Below are positions 8,520-17,157 of a stretch of DNA of 48,526 nt, one piece after another. The notes under the pieces are model-generated. The model searched no databases, was not told the DNA's origin, and worked only from the letters and a program-made list of their open reading frames with translations. The stretch is from Actinomyces sp. (GTDB lineage: Bacteria > Actinomycetota > Actinomycetes > Actinomycetales > Actinomycetaceae): NCBI RefSeq assembly GCF_030524025.1, contig NZ_JAUNHI010000018.1:1-48526 (forward strand). Reading direction: 5' to 3'. Each line of letters opens with the position of its first letter. Positions within the stretch are counted from its first letter, which is position 1. A program made the translations under genes and the position numbers.

Positions 8520-9713
8520 ATGGACCTGTACGAGTACCAGGCGCGAGAGCTGTTCAGCGAGCACGGGGTGCCCGTGCTCGACGGCGGCACGGCCACGACC
8601 GCCCAGGAGGCCCGGGAGGTGGCCGAGCGCATGCTCGCCGCCGGCTCGACCCTCCTGGTCGTCAAGGCGCAGGTCAAGACCGGGGGCCGCGGTAAGGCCG
8701 GTGGGGTCAAGCTCGCCCGCAGCGCCGAGGAGGCCCAGGAGCGCGCCGCCGAGATCCTGGGCATGGACATCAAGGGACACACGGTGCGCACCGTCCTTAT
8801 CGCCGACGGAGCCGACATCGACGAGGAGTTCTACGTCTCGATCCTCCTGGACCGCGCCGAGCGCCGCTACCTGGCCATGTGCTCCCGGCAGGGCGGGATG
8901 GACATCGAGGCCCTCGCCAAGGAGCACCCCGAGGCCCTGGCCCGCGTGCCCATCGACCCGCTCGAGGGCGTGACACCCGCGGTGGCCGCGCGGATCGTGG
9001 CCGAGGCCGGCTTCCCCGACGAGGGGCCGCAGGGCACGGCCGCCCGCGTGGCGGCCGTCATCGAGACGCTCTGGGAGGTCTTCACCAGCCAGGACGCCAC
9101 CCTGGTCGAGGTCAACCCGCTGGTCACCACACCCGACGGCACGGTCCTTGCCCTGGACGGCAAGGTGAGCCTGGACGACAACGCCTCCTTCCGCCACCCC
9201 GAGCACGCCGCCCTGCGCGAGGCCCAGGAGGCCGACCCCCTGGAGGCGCGGGCCAAGGAGGCCGGGCTCAACTACGTGCGCCTGGATGGGCAGATCGGAG
9301 TCCTGGGCAATGGCGCCGGCCTGGTCATGTCCACCCTCGACGTCGTGGCCGGGGCGGGGGAGGGCCACGGCGGCATGCGCCCGGCCAATTTCCTGGACCT
9401 GGGCGGCGGCTCCTCGGCCGAGGAGATGGCCACCGGCCTGGAGGTGGTCGCCTCCGACCCGCAGGTGCGCGCCATCCTCGTCAACGTCTTCGGTGGCATC
9501 ACCTCCTGCGACACCGTGGCCAACGGCATCGTCGCCGCCGTGGGCGCCCTCGAGGACCTCGACAAGCCGATCGTCGTGCGCCTCGACGGCAACAACGCCG
9601 AGCTCGGCCGCCAGATCCTGGCCGAGGCGGCACTGGACGGGGTCACCGTCGTCGAGACCATGGACGGCGCAGCCGACGTCGTCACCGCCATCGCCGAGAA
9701 GCTGGGGGCCTGA
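8520..9713 (+). CDS. sucC: Succinyl-CoA ligase (ADP-forming) beta subunit
   Basis: A 397-residue ATP-grasp protein that, with SucD, interconverts succinyl-CoA and succinate with formation of ATP in the TCA cycle. It starts [12 protein letters not shown], the standard SucC N-terminus; the ATP-grasp glycine-rich segment ([10 protein letters not shown]) follows near residues 54-63, and EVNPLV and the C-terminal flavodoxin-like ligase domain with LVNVFGGI are present. ATG at 8520 has GGAGGA upstream at good spacing, so the longer open frame to the left is not used. It is the first gene of a sucC-sucD-DUF6350-purN operon; sucD begins 3 nt after its stop. Confidence 0.97.
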   Translation: MDLYEYQARELFSEHGVPVLDGGTATTAQEAREVAERMLAAGSTLLVVKAQVKTGGRGKAGGVKLARSAEEAQERAAEILGMDIKGHTVRTVLIADGADIDEEFYVSILLDRAERRYLAMCSRQGGMDIEALAKEHPEALARVPIDPLEGVTPAVAARIVAEAGFPDEGPQGTAARVAAVIETLWEVFTSQDATLVEVNPLVTTPDGTVLALDGKVSLDDNASFRHPEHAALREAQEADPLEARAKEAGLNYVRLDGQIGVLGNGAGLVMSTLDVVAGAGEGHGGMRPANFLDLGGGSSAEEMATGLEVVASDPQVRAILVNVFGGITSCDTVANGIVAAVGALEDLDKPIVVRLDGNNAELGRQILAEAALDGVTVVETMDGAADVVTAIAEKLGA

Positions 9714-9716
9714 GCC

Positions 9717-10664
9717 ATGAGCATCTTCCTCACCGAGACCGACAGGGTCCTCGTCCAGGGCATGACCGGGGCCGAGGGACGCAAGCACACCCGCCGGATG
9801 CTCAGCGCCGGCACGAAGGTCGTCGCCGGGGTCAACCCCCGCAAGGCGGGCACCGCCGTGGCCTTCGACATCGAGCCGATCGGACCGGGAGCGACGGGAG
9901 TGGGAGCCGGCACCGTGGAGGTGCCGGTCCACGGCAGCGTCGAGGAGGCCGTGCGGGCCACCGGTGCGCAGGTGTCGGTCGTCTTCGTCCCGCCCGCCTT
10001 CGCCAAGGACGCCGTCATCGAGGCCGTCGACGCCGCCGTGCGCCTCATCGTCGTCATCACCGAGGGCATCCCCGTGGCCGACGCCACCTACATGCGCGCC
10101 TACGCCGCCTCCCGCGGGGTGCAGATCATCGGCCCCAACTGCCCGGGCATCATCTCCCCGGGGCGCTCCAACGTCGGCATCACCCCGCCCGACATCACGG
10201 GGCCGGGCCCGATCGGCCTGGTCTCGAAGTCCGGCACCCTGACCTACCAGCTCATGCACGAGCTGCGCGACCTGGGGTTCACCACCTGCATCGGCATCGG
10301 GGGCGACCCCGTGGTCGGCACGACCCACATCGACGCCCTGGCCGCCTTCGAGGCCGACCCCGACACGCGCCTGGTCGTCATGATCGGAGAGATCGGCGGC
10401 GATGCCGAGGAGCGGGCCGCCGCCTACATCGCCGAGCACATGACCACGCCGGTGGTCGGCTACGTCGCCGGCTTCACCGCCCCCGAGGGCAAGACCATGG
10501 GCCACGCAGGCGCCATCGTCTCGGGGTCTGCCGGGACCGCGGCCGCCAAGAAGACCGCCCTTGAGGCCGCCGGGGTGCGGGTGGGACGCACGCCCACCGA
10601 GACGGCCAAGATCGCCCGCGCCCTGTACCGCGAGATCAGCGGTGCTGCGGTGCAGCCGGCGTGA
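9717..10664 (+). CDS. sucD: Succinyl-CoA ligase (ADP-forming) alpha subunit
   Basis: A 315-residue alpha subunit with an N-terminal CoA-binding Rossmann domain ([10 protein letters not shown] near residue 12, with NPRKAG further on) and a C-terminal ligase domain carrying the phosphorylated histidine H263 in [10 protein letters not shown]. Typical length is about 290-300; a short acidic/Gly-rich stretch around residues 58-75 accounts for the excess. It partners the preceding beta subunit. The stop overlaps the next gene's GTG start (GTGA), indicating coupling. Confidence 0.97.
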   Translation: MSIFLTETDRVLVQGMTGAEGRKHTRRMLSAGTKVVAGVNPRKAGTAVAFDIEPIGPGATGVGAGTVEVPVHGSVEEAVRATGAQVSVVFVPPAFAKDAVIEAVDAAVRLIVVITEGIPVADATYMRAYAASRGVQIIGPNCPGIISPGRSNVGITPPDITGPGPIGLVSKSGTLTYQLMHELRDLGFTTCIGIGGDPVVGTTHIDALAAFEADPDTRLVVMIGEIGGDAEERAAAYIAEHMTTPVVGYVAGFTAPEGKTMGHAGAIVSGSAGTAAAKKTALEAAGVRVGRTPTETAKIARALYREISGAAVQPA

Positions 10665-12034
10665 GCGCGATCGTCGGCATGACGGCGCCCGGCGGCCGCG
10701 AGGCGGGCGGGCGGATCGTTCCCGCCGACTGGCCCTACGCTCTGCGAGCGGGCATCGAGTCGGTCATGGCGGGGTGGCTGGTCGTCGTCGTGCCCACCCT
10801 GGCCGTGTTCGTGGCGACCTCCTCGATGGATGCCGCCGCCGCGCTGTCCCTGGGCGCTGCGGTGCGCACCGGCACGGGGCTGTGGTCCCTGGCCTTCGGC
10901 GGCTCCTGGGGCGCCCAGGGATCCCCGGACGGCGTCCTGGGACTGCCGCTGCTGGGCATGACCTGCCTCCAGGTGCTCCTGACCGGCTGGTCGGTGCGGC
11001 GCTCGCGGCTGACCGGCCCGCTGGCCTGGGCCTGGACGGTCGGAGCGGCCGCGCTCACCGCGACCGTTCTCGTCGCCGCCGGCCCCGACGGGTCGCGCAC
11101 CTGGCCGGCGGTGCTCGGCCTGGGGCTGATCACCGCCGTCGTCGCCGCCCGCCGGCTCCACACCACGGGCCGCGGGTGGCCCGCGGTGACGCGCCGGTGG
11201 CAGGACAGGCCCGACTGGGCGTGGGCCGCCGGCCTGCTCGCCCGGGACATGGCTGTGGCGCTGTCCGTGCTCGTCGCCGCGGTGTCGGTGGCGGCGGTGG
11301 TCGCCGGGGCCGGTCGGGTCTCCCTGTTGCATGACGCGCTGTCCTCCGGGGGCGTCATCGCGGTGCTCGGCCTGGCGCTCCTCCAACTCGGATGGGTGCC
11401 GACGATGTGCGTGTGGGCGCTGGCGTGGCTGGCGGGCCCGGGCTTCGCCGTCGGGCAGGGCACCCTGTTCGCCCCTGACCTGGTCGTGCCCGGCCAGGTG
11501 CCGGCCGTCCCCCTGCTCGGCCTGCTCCCGACAACCTCGCTGGGGACGGCCGGGCTCTACCTGCCGCTGGTCATCACGGTCGCAGCCATGGTGGTGGCCT
11601 GGCGCCGTCGTGAGGACCTGCGCGCCCTGACCCCGCGGCAGGCCCTGGGCGCCGCGGCGGCGACGGCGCTTATCGTGGCAGTCCTCGCACTGTTGATCAT
11701 GTGGGCGGCCTCGGGCCCGATCGGCCCGGGCCGCATGGCGCAGGTCGGACCGAACCTGGTCCAGGCGCCGGCCTTCCTCGGGCTCGAGGTCGGCGTCGGC
11801 CTCCTCATCGTGGCGGCGCTCACCCACCCCGACGCCCGTGAGCTCGTGGGCCGTGGCGCCGCCGCGACCACCGGTGCGGTCGGGGCGGCCGCGCAGGAGG
11901 CCCGGCGCCGGGCCGCGGCGCCAACGGATCGGCAGAGGCCGCCGGTCGGGGGAGAGCCCGACGCGGTCACCGAGCCCCTCACCAAGGTCACGACGCCCGG
12001 CGCCCCGGGTGCCAGGAAGGACCGACATGACTGA
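10661..12034 (+). CDS. DUF6350-family polytopic membrane protein
   Basis: A 457-residue integral membrane protein with about ten hydrophobic segments and an Ala/Arg-rich cytoplasmic tail (from about residue 390). Its position between sucD and purN is conserved across actinobacteria, where this family is called DUF6350 or, by loose annotation, PerM-like cell-division protein. No transport or catalytic motif is evident and its role is not established. GTG at 10661 overlaps the sucD stop by 4 nt; an in-frame ATG at 10679 is an alternative start. The 3' end overlaps purN by 8 nt. Confidence 0.75.
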   Translation: MSAIVGMTAPGGREAGGRIVPADWPYALRAGIESVMAGWLVVVVPTLAVFVATSSMDAAAALSLGAAVRTGTGLWSLAFGGSWGAQGSPDGVLGLPLLGMTCLQVLLTGWSVRRSRLTGPLAWAWTVGAAALTATVLVAAGPDGSRTWPAVLGLGLITAVVAARRLHTTGRGWPAVTRRWQDRPDWAWAAGLLARDMAVALSVLVAAVSVAAVVAGAGRVSLLHDALSSGGVIAVLGLALLQLGWVPTMCVWALAWLAGPGFAVGQGTLFAPDLVVPGQVPAVPLLGLLPTTSLGTAGLYLPLVITVAAMVVAWRRREDLRALTPRQALGAAAATALIVAVLALLIMWAASGPIGPGRMAQVGPNLVQAPAFLGLEVGVGLLIVAALTHPDARELVGRGAAATTGAVGAAAQEARRRAAAPTDRQRPPVGGEPDAVTEPLTKVTTPGAPGARKDRHD

Positions 12035-12617
12035 CATCCCGCCCGCCCGCCTCGTCGTCCTCGTCTCGGGGACGGGCTCGAACCTCGCTGCTTTGGTGGA
12101 CGCGTGCCAGGACCCCGACTATGGCGCGCACGTCGTGGGGGTTGTGGCCGACAAGGACTGCGCGGGCCTGGAGCATGCGCGCCGGGCCGGTATCGAGGCC
12201 GCGGTGGTCGCCCTGCGCGACTACCCGACCCGCGGGCACTGGGACATCGCGCTGGCCGAGAGGGTCGGTGCTTTCGAGCCGGAGCTGATCGTGTGCGCGG
12301 GCTTCATGAGGCTGCTCGGTCGGACCTTCCTGGAGCGGTTCCCTTCGATGGTCGTCAACACCCACCCCTCGCTGCTGCCCGACTTCCCCGGTGCGCACGC
12401 GGTGCGCGACGCCTTGGCTGCCGGCGCCCTCCGCGCCGGGGCGACCATGTTCTGGGTTGACGAGGGGGTCGACACCGGCCAGCACATCGCGCAGGTCGAG
12501 GTCCCGGTCCTTCCGGGAGATGACGAGGAGAGCCTGACCGCCCGGATCAAGGCGGCTGAGACCCCCCAGCTCGTCGAGCAGGTGGGGCTCCTTGCCCGAT
12601 CCCTGCGTCCCGCGTGA
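12027..12617 (+). CDS. purN: Phosphoribosylglycinamide formyltransferase
   Basis: A 196-residue GAR transformylase, which uses 10-formyl-tetrahydrofolate to formylate glycinamide ribonucleotide in purine synthesis. The N-terminus VVLVSGTGSNLAAL is the phosphate-binding loop; the catalytic set is visible as Asn and His in VNTHPSLLPDFPG and Asp in VDEGVDTG. The ATG at 12027 lies inside the end of the DUF6350 gene, so it is the last gene of the sucCD operon. In many actinobacteria purH follows directly; here about 2.2 kb intervene. Confidence 0.96.
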   Translation: MTDIPPARLVVLVSGTGSNLAALVDACQDPDYGAHVVGVVADKDCAGLEHARRAGIEAAVVALRDYPTRGHWDIALAERVGAFEPELIVCAGFMRLLGRTFLERFPSMVVNTHPSLLPDFPGAHAVRDALAAGALRAGATMFWVDEGVDTGQHIAQVEVPVLPGDDEESLTARIKAAETPQLVEQVGLLARSLRPA

Positions 12618-13026
12618 GCCCGGCACAGACTGACGTGCGCCGCGCCGGGAGCCGGCGGGTGGGTGCGGAGATCTGTGCTGATTCCGGGGCCGGGAGCCCC
12701 GCTTGGACCGCGCAGCCCCGCAAATGACCTACCCGGCCCCGAAATCATGTGCCTTTCTCGCCAGAGTGTGACGGTTGACGGGTGTGGATCGTTGGGGTGG
12801 TGCGGGAAGGTGGGTGTGTCGTAGGCGGGAGGCCACTGCGCCCCAGTCGACGACCGGTCAGGGGGGGACGTCGCGTTCGTACCTTGTGCGTCCAGCTCGC
12901 ACGATCAACCTCCGGTCTGGAGGCAGAAGGCACGAACTCGGCGGCCGAGCGCCTGGTGAGAAAGGCTCAATGTGCCCAGGCTCGGGATGTCTGCCTCGCC
13001 TCGGTGTCGTTGCCGCGGTCTACGTC
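12618..13026. other. Gene-free stretch with two inverted repeats
   Basis: No supported gene. Two dyads stand out. ATTCCGGGGCCGGG at 12681-12694 is matched at 13 of 14 positions by the reverse complement of 12732-12745. A second, 15-bp imperfect inverted repeat (13 of 15) spans 12875-12889 and 12923-12937 and encloses a smaller hairpin, CCTCC at 12909-12913 with GGAGG at 12919-12923. The first could end purN transcription; the second resembles a structured RNA or a mobile-element remnant. Function unknown. Confidence 0.6.
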
Positions 13027-13826
13027 TCAGTGGCCTTGGGCTTCTTCGGCGTCGTCGGTCAGGTAGGTCACGGTGCGCACGAGGTCGAAGGGTGGGGCGC
13101 TGGAGGTGGTGGTGATGGTGCCGGTGACGTCCTGGGTGGTGCCGCCCTCGGGGGTGAAGGTGGCCTCCCAGGTGGTGGTCACCGAGATGACGACGTCGCT
13201 GCGGGTGCCGCTGTAGTCGTGGTAGACGGTGTGGTTGGGGTACGGGGCCCCCGGATCAGTGGTTCGCGTGGCCGTGCCGTCCCCCAGTGGTAGCGGTAGG
13301 ACACCGGCGTGGCGGTCACTGAGATCGGTACACCGGCCACGGTCGTGGACAGCGTGCGCTGCTCGGAGCTGGTGTAGACGATGACGATCTTGTCCACCCG
13401 CGCCTCCGGGCCAGGAGGCTGGCGCCACAAACCCGACCCATCGACCAGGAGCCGCGAGACATCTGAGGCCGTTACCACCACCTGCGCAGGCTCGGAAGCC
13501 TCTGGAGCATCAACGCATTTCCAGAGTTGGTTCCCCGAAGAATTCGGATCCGGCACGCGGGACATCAGAACCATGCCGTCGCGACACAGCGCGCTCCCTG
13601 AACGATATACGAGCGACCCAGGCTGACCCGGCTCGCTTGAACCTGAGTTAGGGTCAGAAGCGGATGACTCGATTTCGCGCGACGAACCTTGCGTCGATAT
13701 GCTAATCGAGTTGCCCGATCCCTCTGCATCATAATCAAACCCCGCACCAACTTCAGTGCACGCTGCGGCAGGCACAATTAGTGCAGTTAGTGTTATTGTG
13801 GTCGCAATCGAGATCGATCTCCTCAC
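13027..13826 (-). pseudogene. Secreted PKD-like protein, frameshifted
   Basis: The gene begins with GTG at 13826, preceded by AAGGGG, and encodes a signal sequence (MRRSISIATTITLTALIVPA) ending at a possible lipid-modified Cys23 in PAAAC. After a Ser-rich linker the protein reaches SYRYHWG and then leaves the sensible frame. The frame one base away continues naturally as GDGTATRTTDPGAPYPNHTV and runs to a stop at 13027, through WEATFTPEGG and LVRTVTYLTDD. YHWGDGT with a following Thr/Pro pattern is typical of PKD/immunoglobulin-like extracellular domains. One extra G in the G5 run (C5 at 13281-13285 on the plus strand) would join the halves into a protein of about 266 residues. This is either a real inactivation, a slippage switch or a sequence error. 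It overlaps the upstream lipoprotein gene by 4 nt. Confidence 0.7.
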
Positions 13827-14539
13827 TGGACATCCCCTTCTTCAACAATCCAGTGACCCTCGCTCCAGTAGACCTGAACGTTGATCACGGTCTCCCCTCC
13901 CGCGACCGTGTGCGGCGCAATAGGGAGACCACTATACGCGGTCCGGTCAGGCGTGGCGATATGCGTCTCGAATACGAGGCGCGACGAATCGGAGGGGTCG
14001 TAACCGTAGGAGACCACCGTTATCTCCTGCTGCCAGTAGTCAGACCAGCCGCCGCTATTGTGTAACTCAGTAACGTTATCAATGACGGAACTGCAGAATA
14101 TGCAGTCATCGCCACTAATCTCCCTCCATGCCGCCAGATCCCCCGTAGCGTAGACGTAAGGATAGAGGTTGAGAAAGTATCCCACCGCCTGTGACGCACC
14201 GTACGGCGAATTCTCATCCATGCCCTCCAGGCGAGTGGGCTCAGGGGTGGCCAGAGCCGCATCTCGAGCAGCCTGCTCATCGTCCGAGAGCGGCGGCACC
14301 CATGAGGGCGGGGTCGATTCGGTGTCCCCGGCAGAGGGCTGCCCCGAGGTCCCCGCCGCGGGAGAACCCGAGGCGGCCGCCGCCGTCGTGGCCGCACCGC
14401 TCACTCGGGCCTTCGGCGAGGCGGTCGCAGCCCCGCCGCCCTCATCGGCGCAACCCGCCACGCCCGCCGCCAGGACAAGTGCGCACGCGAGCGCACCCAC
14501 CTGCCACCGAGGGCTCATCTTCCATGAGGACCAGAACAT
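13823..14539 (-). CDS. DUF6318-type lipoprotein
   Basis: A 238-residue lipoprotein: a signal peptide ending in lipobox VAGC (acylated Cys30), an Ala/Ser/Gly/Pro-rich linker to about residue 80, then a compact domain with AVGYFLNLYPYVYATGD, a CIFC pair and EVTV-like strands ending VNVQVYWSEGHWIVEEG (approximate motif reading). The pattern resembles the actinomycete family DUF6318, probably NTF2-like in fold; the function is unknown. An alternative start, MSPRW at 14518, lacks a properly spaced ribosome binding site; neither start is compelling. The stop overlaps the GTG of the following frameshifted gene, so the two were co-expressed and probably act together at the cell surface. The pair is transcribed against purN and purH. 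Confidence 0.75.
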   Translation of the reverse strand: MFWSSWKMSPRWQVGALACALVLAAGVAGCADEGGGAATASPKARVSGAATTAAAASGSPAAGTSGQPSAGDTESTPPSWVPPLSDDEQAARDAALATPEPTRLEGMDENSPYGASQAVGYFLNLYPYVYATGDLAAWREISGDDCIFCSSVIDNVTELHNSGGWSDYWQQEITVVSYGYDPSDSSRLVFETHIATPDRTAYSGLPIAPHTVAGGETVINVQVYWSEGHWIVEEGDVQ

Positions 14540-14720
14540 CAGACCACCACCATCGGGGATCAGGACGAAGCAGGGACACGCCTCACGTATGCGACGACAC
14601 TGTAGGCGATCTAAGACTACACGTGACGTCGCGGCCGCGCCACCCCCGATGTGACGTCGAGAACAACCGGATGGCGTCAGCGCACCCGGCTGCCGAAGGC
14701 CGGCCCGGGGGTGAGGGTTG

Positions 14721-14726
14721 TAGAGT
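14721..14726 (+). promoter_or_regulatory. -10 box of the purH promoter
   Basis: TAGAGT ends about 7 nt before the first stem of the ZTP riboswitch, so the predicted transcript would begin at the aptamer itself. No good -35 box. Confidence 0.55.
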
Positions 14727-14731
14727 TCGGT

Positions 14732-14815
14732 GCGGCCGCGACTGGCGAGGGTGGAACACCACCGGGGAGCGGCCGCCGATCCATCGGAACGGGACGTCGC
14801 CCGCCTGGGCGTCCC
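14732..14815 (+). promoter_or_regulatory. ZTP (pfl) riboswitch upstream of purH
   Basis: The two conserved halves of the ZMP/ZTP aptamer are present. GCGGCCGC (14732-14739) and GCGGCCGC (14769-14776) form the first stem, enclosing GACTGGCG (14740-14747), GGAAC and ACCACCGGGGAGC (14758-14770). After a linker with a small CGAT/ATCG hairpin, GGGACG (14791-14796) pairs with CGTCCC (14810-14815) around the conserved loop CGCCCGCCTGGG. The class senses the purine intermediate ZMP/ZTP, which accumulates when 10-formyl-tetrahydrofolate is short, and turns on purine and folate genes. No terminator is seen after it, so control of the AGGAG at 14830-14834 is more likely than attenuation. Confidence 0.88.
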
Positions 14816-14840
14816 GCCAACAGATCGCACAGGAGCGCCC

Positions 14841-16586
14841 GTGAGCAGCACATCCGCCCCCGCCACCGTCATCCCCACCACCCCCGTCTCCACCGATGGA
14901 CTGGTCAACCCCGAGCGGGTGCCGATCGCCCGGGCGCTCGTGTCCGTGTACGACAAGACCGGGCTGGTCGACCTCGCCTCGACGCTGGTCGATGCGGGGG
15001 TCGAGATCCTGTCCACCGGCTCGACCGCCGCCACCATCGCCGCTGCGGGCCTGCCCGTCACCCCGGTCGAGGAGGTGACCGGGTTCCCCGAGTGCCTCGA
15101 GGGACGTGTCAAGACCCTTCATCCCCACGTCCACGCGGGCATCCTGGCCGACCGCCGCAAGCCCGACCACCTCGCCCAGCTCGACCGGCTCGGGATCGCC
15201 CCCATCGACCTCGTCGTCGTCAATCTCTACCCCTTCACCAGCACGGTCGCCTCGGGGTCCCCCTTCGACGCCTGTGTCGAGCAGATCGACATCGGCGGGC
15301 CCTCAATGCTGCGTGCCGCGGCGAAGAACCACCCCGGCGTCGCCGTCATCACCGACCCGCAGGACTACGGACAGCTCGCCCAGGCCCTGGCGGAGGGCGG
15401 CTTCACCCTGGCCCAGCGCCGGGCCCTGGCCGCCCGGGCCTTCGCCCACACCGCCGCCTACGACGCAGCCGTGGCCACCTGGTTCGCCCAGCAGGAGGCC
15501 GCCGCGGCCCAGGATCCCGCCGGCACCACGCCCCTGCCCGCTTATGTCGGCGCCGGGTACCGCCGCCTCGACATCCTGCGCTACGGGGAGAATCCCCACC
15601 AGCGCGCCGCCGTCTACACGCTGCCCGGCGTCGGCGGGGGAGTGGCCGGGGCCCGACAGCTCCACGGCAAGGCCATGAGCTTCAACAACTACACCGACAC
15701 CGACGCCGCGCTGAGGGCCGCCTACGACCACGGGTCGGTCGTGGCCGTCGCCGTGGTCAAGCACGCCAACCCCTGCGGCATCGCCGTGTCGACCGCAGGC
15801 GATGTCGCCGAGGCCCACCGCAAGGCGCATGCCTGCGACCCCGTGTCCGCCTACGGCGGCGTCATCGCCGCCAACACGACCGTCACCGCCGCCATGGCCC
15901 GTCAGATCGCGCCGGTGTTCACCGAGGTCGTCGCCGCACCCGCCTTCGAGGCCGAGGCTGTCGAGATCCTGTCGGCCAAAAAGAACCTGCGCCTGCTCGT
16001 CGTCGAGCCACCCAGCGTCGAGGGCTACGAGATCAAGCCGGTCTCCGGCGGCGCGGTCATCCAGGAGCGGGACGCCTTCCAGGCCGGCGACGCCGATCCC
16101 TCCACCTGGACCCTGGTCGCCGGCGAGCCCGCCGACCCGGGCACCCTGACCGACCTGGTCTTCGCCTGGCGTGCCGTGCGCTCCGTGCGCTCCAACGCCA
16201 TCCTCCTGGCCTCCGAGGGCGCCACCGTGGGCGTCGGCATGGGGCAGGTCAACCGCGTCGACTCCTGCCGCCTGGCCGTCGAGCGCGCCAACACCCTGGG
16301 CGCTCGAGCGACCGGCGACGCCGCCGGCTCGGCCGAGCGCGGTGCGGTGGGTGGCGCCGCGGCGGCCGAGGTGCTCACCGAGGCCGCACCCGAGCGCGCC
16401 CGTGGCGCCGTGGCGGCATCGGACGCCTTCTTCCCCTTCGCCGATGGGCTGCAGGTCCTCATCGACGCCGGGGTGCGCGCAGTGGTCCAGCCCGGCGGCT
16501 CCATCCGCGACGAGGAGGTCATCGCCGCCGCCCAGGGCGCCGGGGTGACGATGTACCTGACCGGTGCCAGGCACTTCGCCCACTGA
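14841..16586 (+). CDS. purH: Bifunctional AICAR formyltransferase / IMP cyclohydrolase
   Basis: A 581-residue enzyme for the last two steps of IMP synthesis. The N-terminal cyclohydrolase domain shows [12 protein letters not shown] and STGSTA; the transformylase domain shows [18 protein letters not shown] and the catalytic K307-H308 in [11 protein letters not shown], ending with FFPFADGLQ and [12 protein letters not shown] at 14841 has AGGAG 6 nt upstream. The protein is about 50-60 residues longer than usual, mainly because of an Ala/Gly/Glu-rich insertion at about 484-518, between the NRVDS helix and the [14 protein letters not shown] segment. It is controlled by the ZTP riboswitch just upstream. 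Confidence 0.96.
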   Translation: MSSTSAPATVIPTTPVSTDGLVNPERVPIARALVSVYDKTGLVDLASTLVDAGVEILSTGSTAATIAAAGLPVTPVEEVTGFPECLEGRVKTLHPHVHAGILADRRKPDHLAQLDRLGIAPIDLVVVNLYPFTSTVASGSPFDACVEQIDIGGPSMLRAAAKNHPGVAVITDPQDYGQLAQALAEGGFTLAQRRALAARAFAHTAAYDAAVATWFAQQEAAAAQDPAGTTPLPAYVGAGYRRLDILRYGENPHQRAAVYTLPGVGGGVAGARQLHGKAMSFNNYTDTDAALRAAYDHGSVVAVAVVKHANPCGIAVSTAGDVAEAHRKAHACDPVSAYGGVIAANTTVTAAMARQIAPVFTEVVAAPAFEAEAVEILSAKKNLRLLVVEPPSVEGYEIKPVSGGAVIQERDAFQAGDADPSTWTLVAGEPADPGTLTDLVFAWRAVRSVRSNAILLASEGATVGVGMGQVNRVDSCRLAVERANTLGARATGDAAGSAERGAVGGAAAAEVLTEAAPERARGAVAASDAFFPFADGLQVLIDAGVRAVVQPGGSIRDEEVIAAAQGAGVTMYLTGARHFAH

Positions 16587-16609
16587 CCGGGGGCGCCCCG
16601 GGCAGCCGC

Positions 16610-16615
16610 TACAGT
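16610..16615 (+). promoter_or_regulatory. -10 box of leaderless promoter for DUF3017 gene
   Basis: TACAGT ends 6 nt before the GTG at 16622, with no ribosome binding site between, fitting a leaderless transcript. Confidence 0.45.
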
Positions 16616-16621
16616 GTGCAC

Positions 16622-16978
16622 GTGACCCAGGACCCCAGCACCGGTGAGGACTACGGCGTCCGCCCGGCGGACCCGCTCGCCGGGATCACCCCACTTCCCC
16701 AGGGTGAGCGCCGGCTCGCGCCCTACCGGAGCGTCGGCGTCGTCCTGGTTGCCTGTGCGTTGGCCGCGGTTCCCGCCCTGGCTCTCCTGGACCACGGTCG
16801 CTGGGCCGTCACCTGGCTCGGGCTAGTCGTGGCGGTCCTGGCCCTTCTGCGCCTCCAAAGACCCGAGGGGACCTGGATCGCCGCACGCGAACGACGCTTC
16901 GACGTCGTGGCGGGCCTGCTCATCGCGGCAGCCCTCCTGCTCCTGGCGCAGTACGCAGACCTTCCGCGCGTGCTGTGA
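16622..16978 (+). CDS. DUF3017 small membrane protein
   Basis: A 118-residue protein with a polar N-terminal region of about 35 residues and three hydrophobic segments (about 38-57, 62-80 and 94-113), separated by the loop QRPEGTWIAARERRFD. That arrangement matches the actinobacterial family DUF3017, which is commonly found next to purH or folD and has no established role. The start is GTG; another in-frame GTG lies 6 nt upstream. It begins 35 nt after purH and probably has its own promoter. Confidence 0.75.
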   Translation: MTQDPSTGEDYGVRPADPLAGITPLPQGERRLAPYRSVGVVLVACALAAVPALALLDHGRWAVTWLGLVVAVLALLRLQRPEGTWIAARERRFDVVAGLLIAAALLLLAQYADLPRVL

Positions 16979-17079
16979 GCCCCGCGGGGCCACGGCGACC
17001 CGGGGGATCTCATGCCTGGTGGCCGGTGCCCGGCCGGGAGCGGCGGACGGAGGCGGCGCTGGTACGTCTCGGCGTCACA

Positions 17080-17126
17080 GCCACGCCTGTGGCATGCTGC
17101 CGTGGCAAGACGACGGCGTGCCGTCG
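17080..17126 (+). repeat. Dyads upstream of the symporter gene
   Basis: The leader of the symporter gene contains GCCACG and CGTGGC about 15 nt apart, and then a tight palindrome CGACGGC (17111-17117), GT, GCCGTCG (17120-17126). They may be operator or leader-RNA elements; nothing identifies a regulator. The palindrome GCCCCGCGGGGC just after the DUF3017 stop is a possible weak terminator. Confidence 0.35.
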
Positions 17127-17157
17127 CCGTCTCCCTTCCCGCCGAAAGACCTGAGCC

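Noticed and set aside
12775-13293. A plus-strand frame across the gap after purN
   Set aside because: It crosses the hairpins and continues antisense to the frameshifted secreted-protein gene; no ribosome binding site and no family features.
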